64,000 bases of DNA from Bordetella parapertussis (GCA_945861275.1 CAMATZ010000008.1:1-64000); one strand, 5' to 3'; counted from the first letter of the stretch, positions 9,166 to 18,732 are shown. A program made the numbers and translations. Notes: generated by a model not told the origin, from the letters alone.

Positions 9166-10023
9166 AACAGCATTTGCGGTGTGTTGGGCAGGATAGTGGG
9201 TGCGCTGCTGTTTGCGCTGACCGTCGCCGTGCCTGCGCACGCCGGCGTGTTCGACGACAATATCGCGCGCAAGGGTGTGGCCGATCAGGCGCGGAGCCTT
9301 GACGAATTCAAGCTCGAAGTCAAAAGCCAGACGGATGCGATTTCGGGCCGCCTGGGCAAGATTGAAGAAGCGCTGCGCGGCAACCAGGTCACGCAACAAT
9401 CGATACTCGAACTGGTGAACCAGATCGAGTTGCTCAAGCGCGAAATTCAGAGCCTGCGCGGACAAATCGAAGTGGTGAACAACGGTGTTGAAAGTAACGC
9501 CAAGCGCCAGCGCGATATGTATGTCGATCTCGATACGCGCCTGCGGCGCATGGAGCAGAGCGCCACGCCGCCGCCCGCCGCCGCCGCGCCTGCGGACGCC
9601 GCCGCACCTGCAGCGGCGCCGCCCGCACCGGCCGCGACTGCGGCAGCCGCCGACGAAACGCGCATTTACGAAGCTGCGCAGCAGCAGCGGCGCATCGGCA
9701 ATTACCGGGGTGCGATTACCTCGTTCCAGTCCTTTCTGGGGCAGTATCCGAAAAGCACTTTGGCGCATCGCGCGCAGTACTGGATCGGCGATTCTTATTT
9801 CAATCTGCGCGATTATAAAAACGCCATTGCCAGCCAGCAAAAGCTGATCGCGGCCTATCCCGACAGCGCTTCCGCGCCGGACGCCATGCTTAACGTCGCC
9901 AGTTCTCAAGCGGAACTCGGCGAAGCCGCCAGCGCGCGCAAAACGATGGACAGCCTGGTCGCGCGTTACCCCGGCAGCGAAGCCGCGGAAAAAGCCAAGC
10001 GGCGCATCACTACGCTGCGGTAG
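9157..10023 (+). CDS. cpoB: Cell division coordinator CpoB (YbgF)
   Basis: Periplasmic protein that couples outer-membrane constriction to septal peptidoglycan synthesis. 288 residues. A signal peptide (GALLFALTVAVPAHA, cleavage near 29) is followed by a coiled-coil trimerisation region (about 35-130), an Ala/Pro-rich linker (133-162) and TPR repeats (165-288: YEAAQQQRRIGNYRGAITSFQSFL, AQYWIGDSYFNLRDYKNAI). The GTG start at 9157 lies inside a heptamer repeat; no ATG is available before the signal peptide, so the repeat seems to provide the real start. Confidence 0.9.
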   Translation: MRRNSICGVLGRIVGALLFALTVAVPAHAGVFDDNIARKGVADQARSLDEFKLEVKSQTDAISGRLGKIEEALRGNQVTQQSILELVNQIELLKREIQSLRGQIEVVNNGVESNAKRQRDMYVDLDTRLRRMEQSATPPPAAAAPADAAAPAAAPPAPAATAAAADETRIYEAAQQQRRIGNYRGAITSFQSFLGQYPKSTLAHRAQYWIGDSYFNLRDYKNAIASQQKLIAAYPDSASAPDAMLNVASSQAELGEAASARKTMDSLVARYPGSEAAEKAKRRITTLR

Positions 10024-10028
10024 CGTGT

Positions 10029-10095
10029 AGGGCGCAATCCCTATTGCGCATGGCTACAGTGCAAATAGTAACCGGCGCAATAGAGATTGCGCCCT
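10029..10095. repeat. Inverted repeat after cpoB, possible terminator
   Basis: Arms 10029-10049 and 10075-10095 are 21-bp reverse complements with one mismatch (AGGGCGCAAT-CCCTATTGCGC type). No U-tract follows. The rest of the 143-base gap before queC shows nothing clear. Confidence 0.65.
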
Positions 10096-10166
10096 GCGCG
10101 GACTGCCGCAAGTAGTAAAATTCCCCGTCTAATATCACGCGTGCGCAATGCAGCGCGCACCCACGC

Positions 10167-10838
10167 ATGAAAACCGCAGTCATCCTGCTTTCCGGCGGAC
10201 TCGATTCCGCAACCGTACTCGCCCTGGCGCGCGAGCAGGGCTACAGTTGCCACTGCCTGTCGCTGGATTACGGCCAGCGTCATCGCGCGGAACTCGCTGC
10301 GGCCGCGCGTGTTGCCTGTGCGCTGGGTGCTGCGCGCCATCGTGTGGTTAAAATTGATCTCGCGGGTTTTGGCGGCTCGGCATTAACGGATACAACTATT
10401 GCGGTGCCGACCGGCGGCATCACACCGGGGATACCGGTGACCTACGTGCCTGCGCGCAACACCATACTGCTGTCGTTTGCGCTGGCGAATGCTGAAGTCG
10501 CGGGCGCGAACGATATTTTTTTCGGCGCCAACGCGGTGGATTACTCCGGTTATCCGGATTGCCGGCCTGATTACGTCAAGGCCTATGAGTTCATGGCAAA
10601 TCTTGCAACCAGGGCGGCAGTGGAAGGCCAGCGTTTGACCCTACATACGCCGATCATCTCATTGTCCAAAGCCGACATCATTCGCAAGGGCATTGCGCTC
10701 GGTGTTGACTACGCGCTGACGGTATCGTGCTACCAGGCCACGGATGAGGGCCTCGCGTGCGGCCAATGCGATGCGTGCCGGCTGCGCCGCAGCGGATTCG
10801 AGCAGGCGCGCGTGAGTGATCCAACGCGATATGCTTGA
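10167..10838 (+). CDS. queC: 7-cyano-7-deazaguanine synthase QueC
   Basis: Converts 7-carboxy-7-deazaguanine to preQ0 with ATP and ammonia in queuosine synthesis. 223 residues. The PP-loop SGGLDS is at residues 9-14, with [15 protein letters not shown] and [19 protein letters not shown], both family signatures. The zinc site is the C-terminal CYQ...CGQCDAC cluster. Placement after cpoB is common in proteobacteria, though queE, often next to it, is absent from the window. Confidence 0.96.
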   Translation: MKTAVILLSGGLDSATVLALAREQGYSCHCLSLDYGQRHRAELAAAARVACALGAARHRVVKIDLAGFGGSALTDTTIAVPTGGITPGIPVTYVPARNTILLSFALANAEVAGANDIFFGANAVDYSGYPDCRPDYVKAYEFMANLATRAAVEGQRLTLHTPIISLSKADIIRKGIALGVDYALTVSCYQATDEGLACGQCDACRLRRSGFEQARVSDPTRYA

Positions 10839-10852
10839 ATGCAATAGTATTC

Positions 10853-10870
10853 AATAAATACAAATAGTTA
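10853..10870 (+). repeat. AT-rich motif copy (AATAAATACAAATAGTTA)
   Basis: Copy of the dispersed 18-mer with one mismatch to AATAAAAACAAATAGTTA, 14 bases after the queC stop. Confidence 0.6.
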
Positions 10871-10919
10871 CACTATACTGACACCGTTAGCTGACCTTCT
10901 GCCTTAAGCAACCTGCCGC

Positions 10920-12047
10920 ATGGAATTCAACGTTCATCATCAAGTGCTGGCTGCCGTTTTTGTGATCGCCGTGATCATGGGTGCGGTCGTCAACAAAACG
11001 AATTTTTGCACCATGGGCGCGGTGTCGGACTGGGTCAACATCGGCGACAGCGGACGCATGCGCGCGTGGGTATTTGCCATGGCGGTTGCGTTGCTGGGCG
11101 TAATCACGCTTGAATCCACCGGCACCATCAACCTTTCCGGCGAAACGTTTCCACAGTATCGCAGCAGCAATTTTTCGTGGCCGCGTTACCTTGCCGGCGG
11201 ATTGATGTTCGGCATCGGCATGGTGCTCGCCAGCGGTTGCGGCAACAAAACGCTGGTGCGTGTGGGCAGCGGCAACCTCAAATCGCTTACGGTGCTGCTG
11301 ATCGGCATGATGGCTTCGTATCTGATGTTGTGGTCGCCGCTGTTTGAAAAAGCATTTCTGCCGTGGCTGCAGCCGGCGACCATCGACCTCGCGCAACTGG
11401 GCATGCCTACACAGGAGGCTGGTGCGGTGGTTGCGAAACTCATCGGTCAAACGCCATCGCAGGCGATCAACCTCGGGGTGGCGCTGCTGTTCGCCGCCGG
11501 CATGCTCGCATTCGTATTCAAGTCGAAAGATTTTCGCTCGAGTTTCGACAATCTGCTGAGCGGCGCGGTGGTTGGACTGGCGGTTGTCGCCGGCTGGTAT
11601 CTCACCGGCGGCCCGCTGGGGCAATCGTGGAAGGAATACGCCGAAATGGCCACCGATATACCCAGCCGCGTGCAGGTGCAGTCGTATACGTTCATCAGCC
11701 CGATGGGCGACAGCGTGCGCTACCTGCTCGACCCGCTGAAAATGTCACTGGTCAATTTTGGCGTGGTGGCGCTCGCGGGCGTGATCAGCGGCTCGTTTGT
11801 CTACGCGATCAGCACCAAGAATTTCCGCATCGAATGGTTCGCATCATTCGGTGATTTCGTGAATCACGCCTTCGGCGGCGTGCTGATGGGCATCGGCGGC
11901 GTGTTGTCGATGGGCTGCACGGTGGGGCAGGCGATCACCGGCATGTCCACACTCGCCATCGGTTCCATGCTCACTTTCGTTGCCATTGTCGCCGGCGCTG
12001 CCGCCACCATGAAATTTCAATACTGGCGCATGACGCGTGAAACGTAG
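10920..12047 (+). CDS. YeeE/YedE (TsuA-like) sulfur-compound transporter
   Basis: Inner-membrane protein of 375 residues with about nine to ten hydrophobic segments. The three Cys-containing family motifs are present: NFCTMGAVSDW (Cys30), ASGCGNKTLVRVGSGN (Cys107) and MGCTVGQAITG (Cys333), matching the thiosulfate-relay cysteines of TsuA/YeeE. The likely role is uptake of thiosulfate or a related sulfur species, inferred from the family. No tusA/yeeD partner gene follows. It lies upstream of tRNA-Lys on the same strand. Confidence 0.85.
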   Translation: MEFNVHHQVLAAVFVIAVIMGAVVNKTNFCTMGAVSDWVNIGDSGRMRAWVFAMAVALLGVITLESTGTINLSGETFPQYRSSNFSWPRYLAGGLMFGIGMVLASGCGNKTLVRVGSGNLKSLTVLLIGMMASYLMLWSPLFEKAFLPWLQPATIDLAQLGMPTQEAGAVVAKLIGQTPSQAINLGVALLFAAGMLAFVFKSKDFRSSFDNLLSGAVVGLAVVAGWYLTGGPLGQSWKEYAEMATDIPSRVQVQSYTFISPMGDSVRYLLDPLKMSLVNFGVVALAGVISGSFVYAISTKNFRIEWFASFGDFVNHAFGGVLMGIGGVLSMGCTVGQAITGMSTLAIGSMLTFVAIVAGAAATMKFQYWRMTRET

Positions 12048-12100
12048 CGTGAGTATCGGCGCGATATACACGTAACAGCGCCTTTATCGACGCACTTTGG

Positions 12101-12129
12101 TTGACCCATACCCCCGCGAGCGGTAAAAT
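12101..12129 (+). promoter_or_regulatory. Sigma-70 promoter of tRNA-Lys
   Basis: -35 TTGACC (12101-12106), a 17-base spacer and -10 TAAAAT (12124-12129), ending 14 bases before the tRNA. Confidence 0.8.
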
Positions 12130-12143
12130 TCGCCCCTTTTTGA

Positions 12144-12219
12144 GGGCGGTTAGCTCAGCTGGTAGAGCAGCGGACTTTTAATCCGTTGGTCGCGAGTTCG
12201 AATCTCGCACCGCCTACCA
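12144..12219 (+). tRNA. tRNA-Lys (anticodon TTT)
   Basis: 76 bases including encoded CCA. Acceptor GGGCGGT pairs with ACCGCCT (one G-U), the D arm is GCTCAGCTGGTAGAGC, the anticodon loop CTTTTAA reads lysine codons, and the T arm is GCGAG-TTCGAAT-CTCGC. Its 3' part is the integration site of the island that follows; the gene stays complete because the island restores the 3' end. Confidence 0.97.
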
Positions 12220-12222
12220 GTC
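12174..12222 (+). repeat. attL: tRNA-Lys 3' end, 49-bp direct repeat
   Basis: Bases 12174-12222, from the anticodon loop to two bases past CCA, are identical to 26561-26609. The flanks differ on both sides (CGG versus ACC before; AAATC versus TTATC after), so the repeat borders are sharp. Confidence 0.93.
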
Positions 12223-12683
12223 AAATCAAGCACTTAGGGCGAAAGCTCTAAGTGCTTTTTCATTTCTCCATCGCAATTGCTACTCTATTGCTACCACTTG
12301 GAGTGATTTGTGAAGATCAAAAATGAACTATTGCATCTCGGCCGCGCAGCGAAATACGAGTACCGCGCGCCGACTGGCGCGATGCATCGTCATATCCAAT
12401 CCACAAAAGTACGAATGCAGACGAATGGTCATGGGAATTTCTTAGGAGAAACAAAAAAAGAGACTGGTCAAGTAACCAGACGTTGTAACTTGAACCGGCT
12501 ACGGCACAGGATTTGGTCAAGCGTTTGGTTTTGAGTTTGGGAGGACTCGGTAAGCGCCTCGGGTAGGCGGGAATATCGACCACGGCCGCTTTGATTGAAG
12601 CAGAATACGGAAAGCGCGCCCGGAACGTCGTACTGGCAACATGTCGCGCTATTAGGGTATGTCGAAGGAAGCGGGAAGAGGCT
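12223..12683. other. Island left end without a convincing gene
   Basis: After the terminator the sequence holds two direct copies of ATTGCTAC spaced by TCT (around 12275-12297), which could be arm-type recombinase sites. Open frames here (for example from GTG 12310) have no recognisable domain, no good ribosome site and unlikely composition. No integrase remnant could be identified. Confidence 0.4.
12228..12260 (+). terminator. Terminator for tRNA-Lys carried by the island
   Basis: A 13-bp stem (12228-12240 with 12245-12257, one G-U) is closed by a GAAA tetraloop and followed by TTTTT. It replaces the native terminator, which now lies at 26615 beyond the island. Confidence 0.88.
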
Positions 12684-13853
12684 ATGAACGACGACTTTCG
12701 TGAGATCGGGCACTCCGGCGGCAAGATCACTTTCACGATTAATACCGAAGCCGATGGGCGGCGCGGATATCAGATCGGAGTAAGAGGTTCTCGTCCGGTG
12801 CCGATGGTGATGATCGCGGTGTATGCGATCGCCCAAGGCATCCCAGTAGGGACTATTCAGCTGGGCGGAATCGGCACTCCTTGGAATCCGCCTCCGTTCC
12901 ATGGTTGCTATCCGGTAATGATCCAGTCGGACAGCCACGGGCAATTTGGACATAACTGCCCGCAATGCGACGGGTACTGGCGTAGCGGTCCGTGGCCACG
13001 CGTGTGCCCGTACTGCAACCTTCATGCGGAGGGCTATCAGTTCCTTTCGAAGGCGCAACTGCGATTCGTTAGGCACTACTGCGAGGTACTGATAAGCGCC
13101 CTGGAACAGATCGAGGACGGCGATGTCGTCATCGACATGGACGAAGTAGCTGATGCCGCCGGCAAAGACGCGGCAGACAAGCCGGCGTTCTACATCGCCG
13201 AGGAGAGCCAGCAGCACAAATTCAAGTGCCCGGCATGCGAGGAGTTCAACGACATTCTTGGCCGCTTCGGGTACTGCTCGCTTTGCGGAACACGTAACGA
13301 TCTCGCGGAGTTTGAGGATAAGACCGTAATCGCGATCCGAGATCGACTAAATGTCGGCGCCCCGCCCCAGGATTGTGTTCGCGATGCCGTCGCCGCGTTC
13401 GATACTTTCGTAGCGCAGTACGCCAAGCAGCTCGCCGGACAGGTGCCGTTGACGGCACGCCGCGTGACCAGGCTAACCAAGTTCAGCTTCCACGATCTTG
13501 ACGAGGTCCGGGGCATCTTGCGCGATTGGTTCGACATCGACATCTGCGCCGGAATAAAAGACACCGAAATCGCCAAGGTCAAGTTGATGTTCTATCGGCG
13601 GCATATCTACGAGCACAACGGCGGGGAGGTTGACCAGAAGTATCTTGACAATAGCGGCGACACGACCGTGCGCCTAAAGCAAGTCATCCGCGAGACCCAG
13701 GAAGGGGCGCACACGCTTCTAGGATCATTGGTAAAGATGGCGCGTAACCTGCACGCCGGATTCCACGAGTTGATCGAGGTCGAGGATGGGCCGATCCGCG
13801 CCTTCGAGGACAAGAAGAAGCGTCTTGCGGAATGGCGGAAGGGCGCATCCTGA
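12684..13853 (+). CDS. Double zinc-ribbon protein of unknown function
   Basis: 389 residues from ATG 12684, preceded by GGGAAGAGG. Two four-cysteine ribbons are visible: Cys92/95/108/111 (CPQC...CPYC) and Cys182/185/198/201 (CPAC...CSLC). An N-terminal beta-rich segment (1-80) precedes them, and a mostly helical C-terminal half (205-389) with many charged residues follows. There is no signal peptide, so it should be cytosolic. I do not recognise a named family. It is the first gene of the island and has the composition of a true coding sequence; a longer in-frame start at 12591 lacks a ribosome site. Confidence 0.7.
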   Translation: MNDDFREIGHSGGKITFTINTEADGRRGYQIGVRGSRPVPMVMIAVYAIAQGIPVGTIQLGGIGTPWNPPPFHGCYPVMIQSDSHGQFGHNCPQCDGYWRSGPWPRVCPYCNLHAEGYQFLSKAQLRFVRHYCEVLISALEQIEDGDVVIDMDEVADAAGKDAADKPAFYIAEESQQHKFKCPACEEFNDILGRFGYCSLCGTRNDLAEFEDKTVIAIRDRLNVGAPPQDCVRDAVAAFDTFVAQYAKQLAGQVPLTARRVTRLTKFSFHDLDEVRGILRDWFDIDICAGIKDTEIAKVKLMFYRRHIYEHNGGEVDQKYLDNSGDTTVRLKQVIRETQEGAHTLLGSLVKMARNLHAGFHELIEVEDGPIRAFEDKKKRLAEWRKGAS

Positions 13854-13976
13854 TTGTGACGTTTTGCTCCGTCTGCCGCGCCGAATGAGCCTTAGCCATG
13901 CGGACTTCTGCCTTGGGTCGATTCCGGATATTGCAGGGATGATCTATCCACAGGCGGTCCCGCGCTAGAATGTGTA

Positions 13977-14075
13977 ATGCGTTGGTTATTTGCCGCTTCG
14001 CTGCTCGTATTCGGGTGTGTCGCCCATGCCGCGACTATCGATGGCAACGTTATCAACGTAGCGGATGGTGAGTAG
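13977..14075 (+). pseudogene. N-terminal remnant of a secreted thermonuclease-like gene
   Basis: The frame from ATG 13977 encodes 32 residues: a signal peptide (WLFAASLLVFGCVAHA) and ATIDGNVINVADGE, then TAG. The last part resembles the first strand of a staphylococcal-nuclease domain, which normally continues DGDTI. The rest of the domain is missing. The assignment rests on a short stretch and is an inference. Confidence 0.5.
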
Positions 14076-14232
14076 CTTCGGCATTAGTGGTCCCACCTAT
14101 GTTTATGAATGCTCTTACTGCGGCAAACGGTTCAACCGTAAAAAACAGGATTCAAAGCTCAACAAGCACAAGGACAAGAGCGGCTGGGACTGTCCGGGGC
14201 GGACGGCGTACTACGTAGATACCAAATATTGA
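14065..14232 (+). CDS. Small zinc-finger protein or gene fragment
   Basis: 55 residues from ATG 14065, in a different frame from the preceding remnant, which it overlaps. It contains CSYCGKRF and a downstream His/Cys pair (HKDKSGWDCPGR), consistent with a zinc finger, and ends YYVDTKY. This could be the C-terminal end of a larger gene whose middle was deleted together with the nuclease domain, or a free-standing small protein. No ribosome site is evident. Confidence 0.5.
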   Translation: MVSSFGISGPTYVYECSYCGKRFNRKKQDSKLNKHKDKSGWDCPGRTAYYVDTKY

Positions 14233-14337
14233 TTCGTTCTACATGACGAGAATCTTGAATTGAAATCAAAATCCTCGATTTGTTTTGAGGCAACGCAGGC
14301 ATAGTTGATAAAGACTGGACAAAAGCGAAAATAAAAA

Positions 14338-16053
14338 ATGCCTACACTCAACTGGATCGGCAAGGACGCCGTTGTAAAGCATCATAAGGATGTGCCGTAC
14401 CGGCTGCTGGAGCCGGTGGCGGAGCTTTCGTGCGGCGACCCGGCGAGCGGCAACCTGATCGTGCAGGGGGACAATCTGCATGCACTGAAGGCGCTGCTGC
14501 CACGTTACGCTGGCCAGGTGAAGTGTATCTACATCGACCCACCGTACAACACTGGTAACGAAGGATGGGTGTACAACGATAACGTCAATAGCTCGGAAAT
14601 CCGCAAATGGCTAGGCGAGGTGGTGGGTAAGGAAGGTGAAACGCTGGATCGCCATGATCGCTGGCTGTGCATGATGTATCCACGGCTCGTCCTGCTCAAA
14701 CAGTTCCTCCGTGAGGATGGGGCTATCTTTGTCTCGATTGATGACAACGAAGTGGGGAATCTGCAGGCGCTTATGCGGGAAATTTTTGGTTCGTCAAATG
14801 AGGTCGCAACTGTCGTTTGGGAAAAAGGTAAGAAAGGGGATTCCAAACTCGTCTCTGTGACCCACGAATACATCGTGGCGTTCGCGCGTAGTAAGGCGCA
14901 TTTGACGGCTAACAATGTCCGTTGGCGTCGCAAAAAACCAGGTGCGGACGAGGTTCTTGATTACTACAACACGCTGCGACAGAAAAACGGTGATGACCAC
15001 TCCACGATTCGCAAAGAAATGATGAGTTGGTATCGCGGACTTCCAAAGAGTGACCCTCGCAAAGCGCATAAGCACTACAACTGGTCCGATCAACGTGGAT
15101 TGTATTTCGCGGCTGACTTTGCGGGACCGGACGATGGCCGAGAAAACCGTCCTCGCTACCCAATTTACCATCCAATCACTCTTGAACCATGCGCCATTCC
15201 TTCGACGGGTTGGAGGTGGGAAGAAGACACAACAAAGGATGCGCTGGCTGAAGATCCGCCACGTATTCATTTCGGAAAGGATCACAAGACTATACCAAAC
15301 CGAAAAAGTTACCTTTTTGAGATTGACGAAGAACCCATGCAGAGCGTGTTCTATAAAGATGGACGCGCAGCAACGCTTGAAGTCGAGGCGATTCTTGGCT
15401 CAGGGGAGTTTCCGTTTCCCAAAGACTCGGAGGTAATCGCTGACCTTATTAGCATGGTCGCTGGCCCGGGAGATATCGTGTTGGACAGTTTTGGGGGTTC
15501 CGGAACCACCGCTCACGCCGTCCTAAAGCGCAACCAGCACTCAAAGATCCCGCTACATTTCATTCTGGTAGAGCTTGATGACAATGTCGCCCAGCGCAAA
15601 ACGCGAGAACGCGTGCGAAAAGCTATCGAGGGTTACACCCCATTGGCGGGGAAAAAGCGCGACAGAGTAGCCGGGCTCCCCGGTGGCTTTCAGTTCTGCA
15701 AACTCTCCGACGAGCCGCTGTTCACAGCGACGGGTCAGATTCGCCCGGATGTGAGCTTTTCTCAGATCGCGGAATTTGTTTGGTTCGCCGAGACCGGCAC
15801 GGGCTACCCGGGAAAAGCCAATTCGCCGCTGCTCGGCAAGCATGAAGGCCGCGCGATTTATTTGCTCTATAACGGCATACTCAAGGATCGCACGACCGGC
15901 GGTGGCAACGTGCTGACGGGGCCGGTATATGACAGCCTGTCGCGACATGATGGCCCCAAGGTGATTTATGCCGCCGCGTGCCGTCTCGGCGCCTCCCGGC
16001 TTATGCGCGAGGGCGTCGTGTTCAAGCAAACGCCATACGCACTGGAGGTTTGA
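14338..16053 (+). CDS. mod: Type III restriction-modification methyltransferase (Mod)
   Basis: N6-adenine DNA methyltransferase that also gives the type III complex its sequence specificity. 571 residues. Catalytic motif IV DPPY is at 67-70 and the AdoMet motif FGGSGTTAHAV at about 385, the IV-TRD-I order of beta-class enzymes; the roughly 300 residues between contain the target-recognition region. It lies three bases before res. There is no obvious simple repeat in the gene, so phase variation by slippage is not suggested. Confidence 0.93.
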   Translation: MPTLNWIGKDAVVKHHKDVPYRLLEPVAELSCGDPASGNLIVQGDNLHALKALLPRYAGQVKCIYIDPPYNTGNEGWVYNDNVNSSEIRKWLGEVVGKEGETLDRHDRWLCMMYPRLVLLKQFLREDGAIFVSIDDNEVGNLQALMREIFGSSNEVATVVWEKGKKGDSKLVSVTHEYIVAFARSKAHLTANNVRWRRKKPGADEVLDYYNTLRQKNGDDHSTIRKEMMSWYRGLPKSDPRKAHKHYNWSDQRGLYFAADFAGPDDGRENRPRYPIYHPITLEPCAIPSTGWRWEEDTTKDALAEDPPRIHFGKDHKTIPNRKSYLFEIDEEPMQSVFYKDGRAATLEVEAILGSGEFPFPKDSEVIADLISMVAGPGDIVLDSFGGSGTTAHAVLKRNQHSKIPLHFILVELDDNVAQRKTRERVRKAIEGYTPLAGKKRDRVAGLPGGFQFCKLSDEPLFTATGQIRPDVSFSQIAEFVWFAETGTGYPGKANSPLLGKHEGRAIYLLYNGILKDRTTGGGNVLTGPVYDSLSRHDGPKVIYAAACRLGASRLMREGVVFKQTPYALEV

Positions 16054-16056
16054 CCC

Positions 16057-18732
16057 ATGACAACCTTTCAGCCCAAAAACTACCAGGCGCAAGTGCTGGA
16101 AAGCATCGAGTCCTATTTCCGTGCGTGCCACGAGTTTCCGAGCCCAAGCGTTGCATACAACGCCGTCACTGAACGTCTGTGGGGCAAAGGGCTGGCTTAT
16201 AGTCCGATCGCAGGCTTTCCATCCGATATGCCGTATTTCTGCTTACGCGTGCCAACGGGCGGCGGCAAAACATGGCTCGCGGCGAAGAGCGTGCTCCTCA
16301 TCAATACGCATTTGCTGCGCAGCGAGCACAGCGTAGTTCTGTGGCTGGTGCCGTCCAAGGCAATCCGCGAGCAAACCATCAAGGCGCTCAAGGATCGCAA
16401 CCATCCGTATCACGCCGCGCTCAGAGACGCAGGGCCGGTCACAGTGCTCGATCTGGACGAGGCCAAAAACGTAACGCGCGCCACGTTGGAAACTTCGACT
16501 ACGGTAATCGTCTCTACCCGGCAGGCATTTCAGGTCGAGGATGCGGAAATCCGCAAAGTGTACGAATCCAACGGCGCGCTGATGCACCACTTTGAGCATC
16601 TTACTCACGACCAGCGCGCTGAGTTGCTGACGGATGGCGACACCACGCCGTATTCGCTTGCCAACGTGCTGCGGCTGCGCCGGCCGTTCCTCATTGTGGA
16701 TGAAGCGCACAACAGCCGTACCGAGCTCAGTTTCGACACGCTCGCGCGCTTCCGGCCGAGCGGCATCATGGAACTGACGGCGACGCCGGATATGGTCAAG
16801 ACGCCGAGCAACGTGCTGCACAGCGTTTCCGCCGCTGAGTTGAAGGGCGAGGAAATGATCAAGCTGCCGATCGTGCTGGAAACCGAACCCAATTGGCAGC
16901 AATGTTTGGCAGATGCGATTGCGCGGCGCGGCGAATTGCAGATGCTGGCGGAACAAGAGCGGCACAAGGGAGCGGCTTATTTGCGCCCCGTAATACTGAT
17001 ACAAGCGGAGAAACGCCGGCAAGGCGTGGAGACACTGGACGTGGAGCGGGTACATAAAGAGTTGACCGACAACCACCGGGTGCCGTCAGAGGAAATCGTG
17101 ATCGCCACGGGTGAGGAACGCGGTTTGGAGAAAATCGACTCCGATTACGCACACGGCATCGCCGACGAAGCGTGCCCGGTGAAATTCGTGATCACGCAAC
17201 AGGCGCTGGCCGAAGGCTGGGATTGCCCCTTCGCCTATATTCTCGTGAGTATGGCGACGCTGCATTCAGCCACGTCGGTGGAGCAACTACTGGGCCGAGT
17301 GCTGCGTCAGCCGGACGCGCGGCATCGCGCGGCGCGCGTGCTCAATCAGTCCTATGCGTTCGTGGTATCGCGAGATTTCGGTGAAACAGCGCGCAGCCTG
17401 CGTGATCGGCTGGTTGAGGCCGCGGGCTTCGAGCGCCGCGAGGTCGCTGAGTTTGTCGTGGCGGCCAAATCGGAGCAGATGCCACTGGACATCGAAGGGC
17501 AGGCCGGGCGCATCGTGATTCACCCGGTAATTGTGTCGTTGCAGGAAAAACCCAACCTGCGCAGCATACCCAAGGACCTTCGTGACAAACTGGTGTGGGA
17601 CGACAAGGCAAAAACGCTGACGATCTCGCAGCCGCTGAAGCCGGAGGAAGAGGAAACCGTCAAGCAAGCGGTGAAAAGCGAGCCCGCAAAACAAGCTATT
17701 CAGCAGGCTGCCGAAGCAAGCCGCACTAAAGCTGTCGAGTTCTTTCAAACACCGGCGGAAAAAGGTTTGCGCTTTGCGGTGCCTCAAATTGCATTGTTTG
17801 TGCAGGGCGTGCTTGCGTTGTTCGATGATCCCGAAGTCCTGGACTATCCGTGGGATCTATCAATGTACAACGCGACACCTGATGCGAATCAGTTGTCGAT
17901 TCTGGATGGCGCGCTCAAGGTGTCCGAAGGAGGGGAAATCGATATCGATGGCGAGACAGGAAAAGTCACGACACGATTCATTGCCAATCTGCAGCGCGAT
18001 CTGGGGCTCGCGTACCGGCCTGAACATTGGGATGAAGTTAAGCTCGCAGCGTGGTTGTGCCGCAATCTGCCTGAACCTTCGGTAACGCATGCCAAGAAAC
18101 AGGCATTTATCGCAAAGTGGACAAAAGAACTACTTGAGCGGCCAGGGTATGACCTCGGCCGCCTGAACCAACAAAAGTTTCTCGCACGTAATCTGCTCGA
18201 ACGAAAAATTCGGGAATTGCGTTTGGCTGCGGTCAAACAGGCGTATCAGGAAACTTTGTTCGGGGATGACCGCGAATTGCGGGTGAAGGTAGACGATACG
18301 TACCGCTTCGAGTTTCATCCGCAGGCTTACGCGCCGAGCAGGGATTACGATCATCGCTTCGGTCATTTCACATTCCGAAAACATTATTACAGCCGCATCG
18401 GCGACTTCGACAGCAAGGAGGAATTTGAATGCGCCGTTTGGCTGGACATGCAGGCACAAAAAGGACGCATCGATTTCTGGGTACGCAATCTGGTGCGCAA
18501 GGAAGGATGCTCATTTTTCCTGCAAAAAGCGGACGGACGTTTTTACCCGGACTTTCTCTGCCAGTTATCGGGCGGCGTTAATCTGGCGGTTGAATACAAA
18601 GGTGCAAACCAGTGGGCTGCCACGGTGGATGACCGCGTGATTGGTGGATTGTGGGAGGAACTCTCCGGTGGTCGCTGTCGTTTTGTGATGACGACAGAAA
18701 AGGATTGGTCACGGATCGACGCGAAATTGTGA
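16057..18732 (+). CDS. res: Type III restriction endonuclease subunit (Res)
   Basis: Helicase-nuclease subunit that, with Mod, translocates or diffuses on DNA and cuts unmethylated sites. 891 residues. Walker A PTGGGKT is at 66-72, DEAH at 215-218, and the helicase C-terminal motif VEQLLGRVLRQPDARH follows near 410. The nuclease domain at the C-terminus carries the PD-(D/E)xK triad Asp832, Glu846 and Lys848 (FYPDF...AVEYK). All key residues are intact, so the system looks active. Confidence 0.93.
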   Translation: MTTFQPKNYQAQVLESIESYFRACHEFPSPSVAYNAVTERLWGKGLAYSPIAGFPSDMPYFCLRVPTGGGKTWLAAKSVLLINTHLLRSEHSVVLWLVPSKAIREQTIKALKDRNHPYHAALRDAGPVTVLDLDEAKNVTRATLETSTTVIVSTRQAFQVEDAEIRKVYESNGALMHHFEHLTHDQRAELLTDGDTTPYSLANVLRLRRPFLIVDEAHNSRTELSFDTLARFRPSGIMELTATPDMVKTPSNVLHSVSAAELKGEEMIKLPIVLETEPNWQQCLADAIARRGELQMLAEQERHKGAAYLRPVILIQAEKRRQGVETLDVERVHKELTDNHRVPSEEIVIATGEERGLEKIDSDYAHGIADEACPVKFVITQQALAEGWDCPFAYILVSMATLHSATSVEQLLGRVLRQPDARHRAARVLNQSYAFVVSRDFGETARSLRDRLVEAAGFERREVAEFVVAAKSEQMPLDIEGQAGRIVIHPVIVSLQEKPNLRSIPKDLRDKLVWDDKAKTLTISQPLKPEEEETVKQAVKSEPAKQAIQQAAEASRTKAVEFFQTPAEKGLRFAVPQIALFVQGVLALFDDPEVLDYPWDLSMYNATPDANQLSILDGALKVSEGGEIDIDGETGKVTTRFIANLQRDLGLAYRPEHWDEVKLAAWLCRNLPEPSVTHAKKQAFIAKWTKELLERPGYDLGRLNQQKFLARNLLERKIRELRLAAVKQAYQETLFGDDRELRVKVDDTYRFEFHPQAYAPSRDYDHRFGHFTFRKHYYSRIGDFDSKEEFECAVWLDMQAQKGRIDFWVRNLVRKEGCSFFLQKADGRFYPDFLCQLSGGVNLAVEYKGANQWAATVDDRVIGGLWEELSGGRCRFVMTTEKDWSRIDAKL

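Noticed and set aside
12310-12534. 74-codon frame at the island left end as an integrase remnant
   Set aside because: No recombinase motif, weak start and no ribosome site.
16057-18732. Type I restriction HsdR
   Set aside because: The neighbour is a type III Mod with DPPY, no specificity subunit exists, and the nuclease domain is C-terminal.
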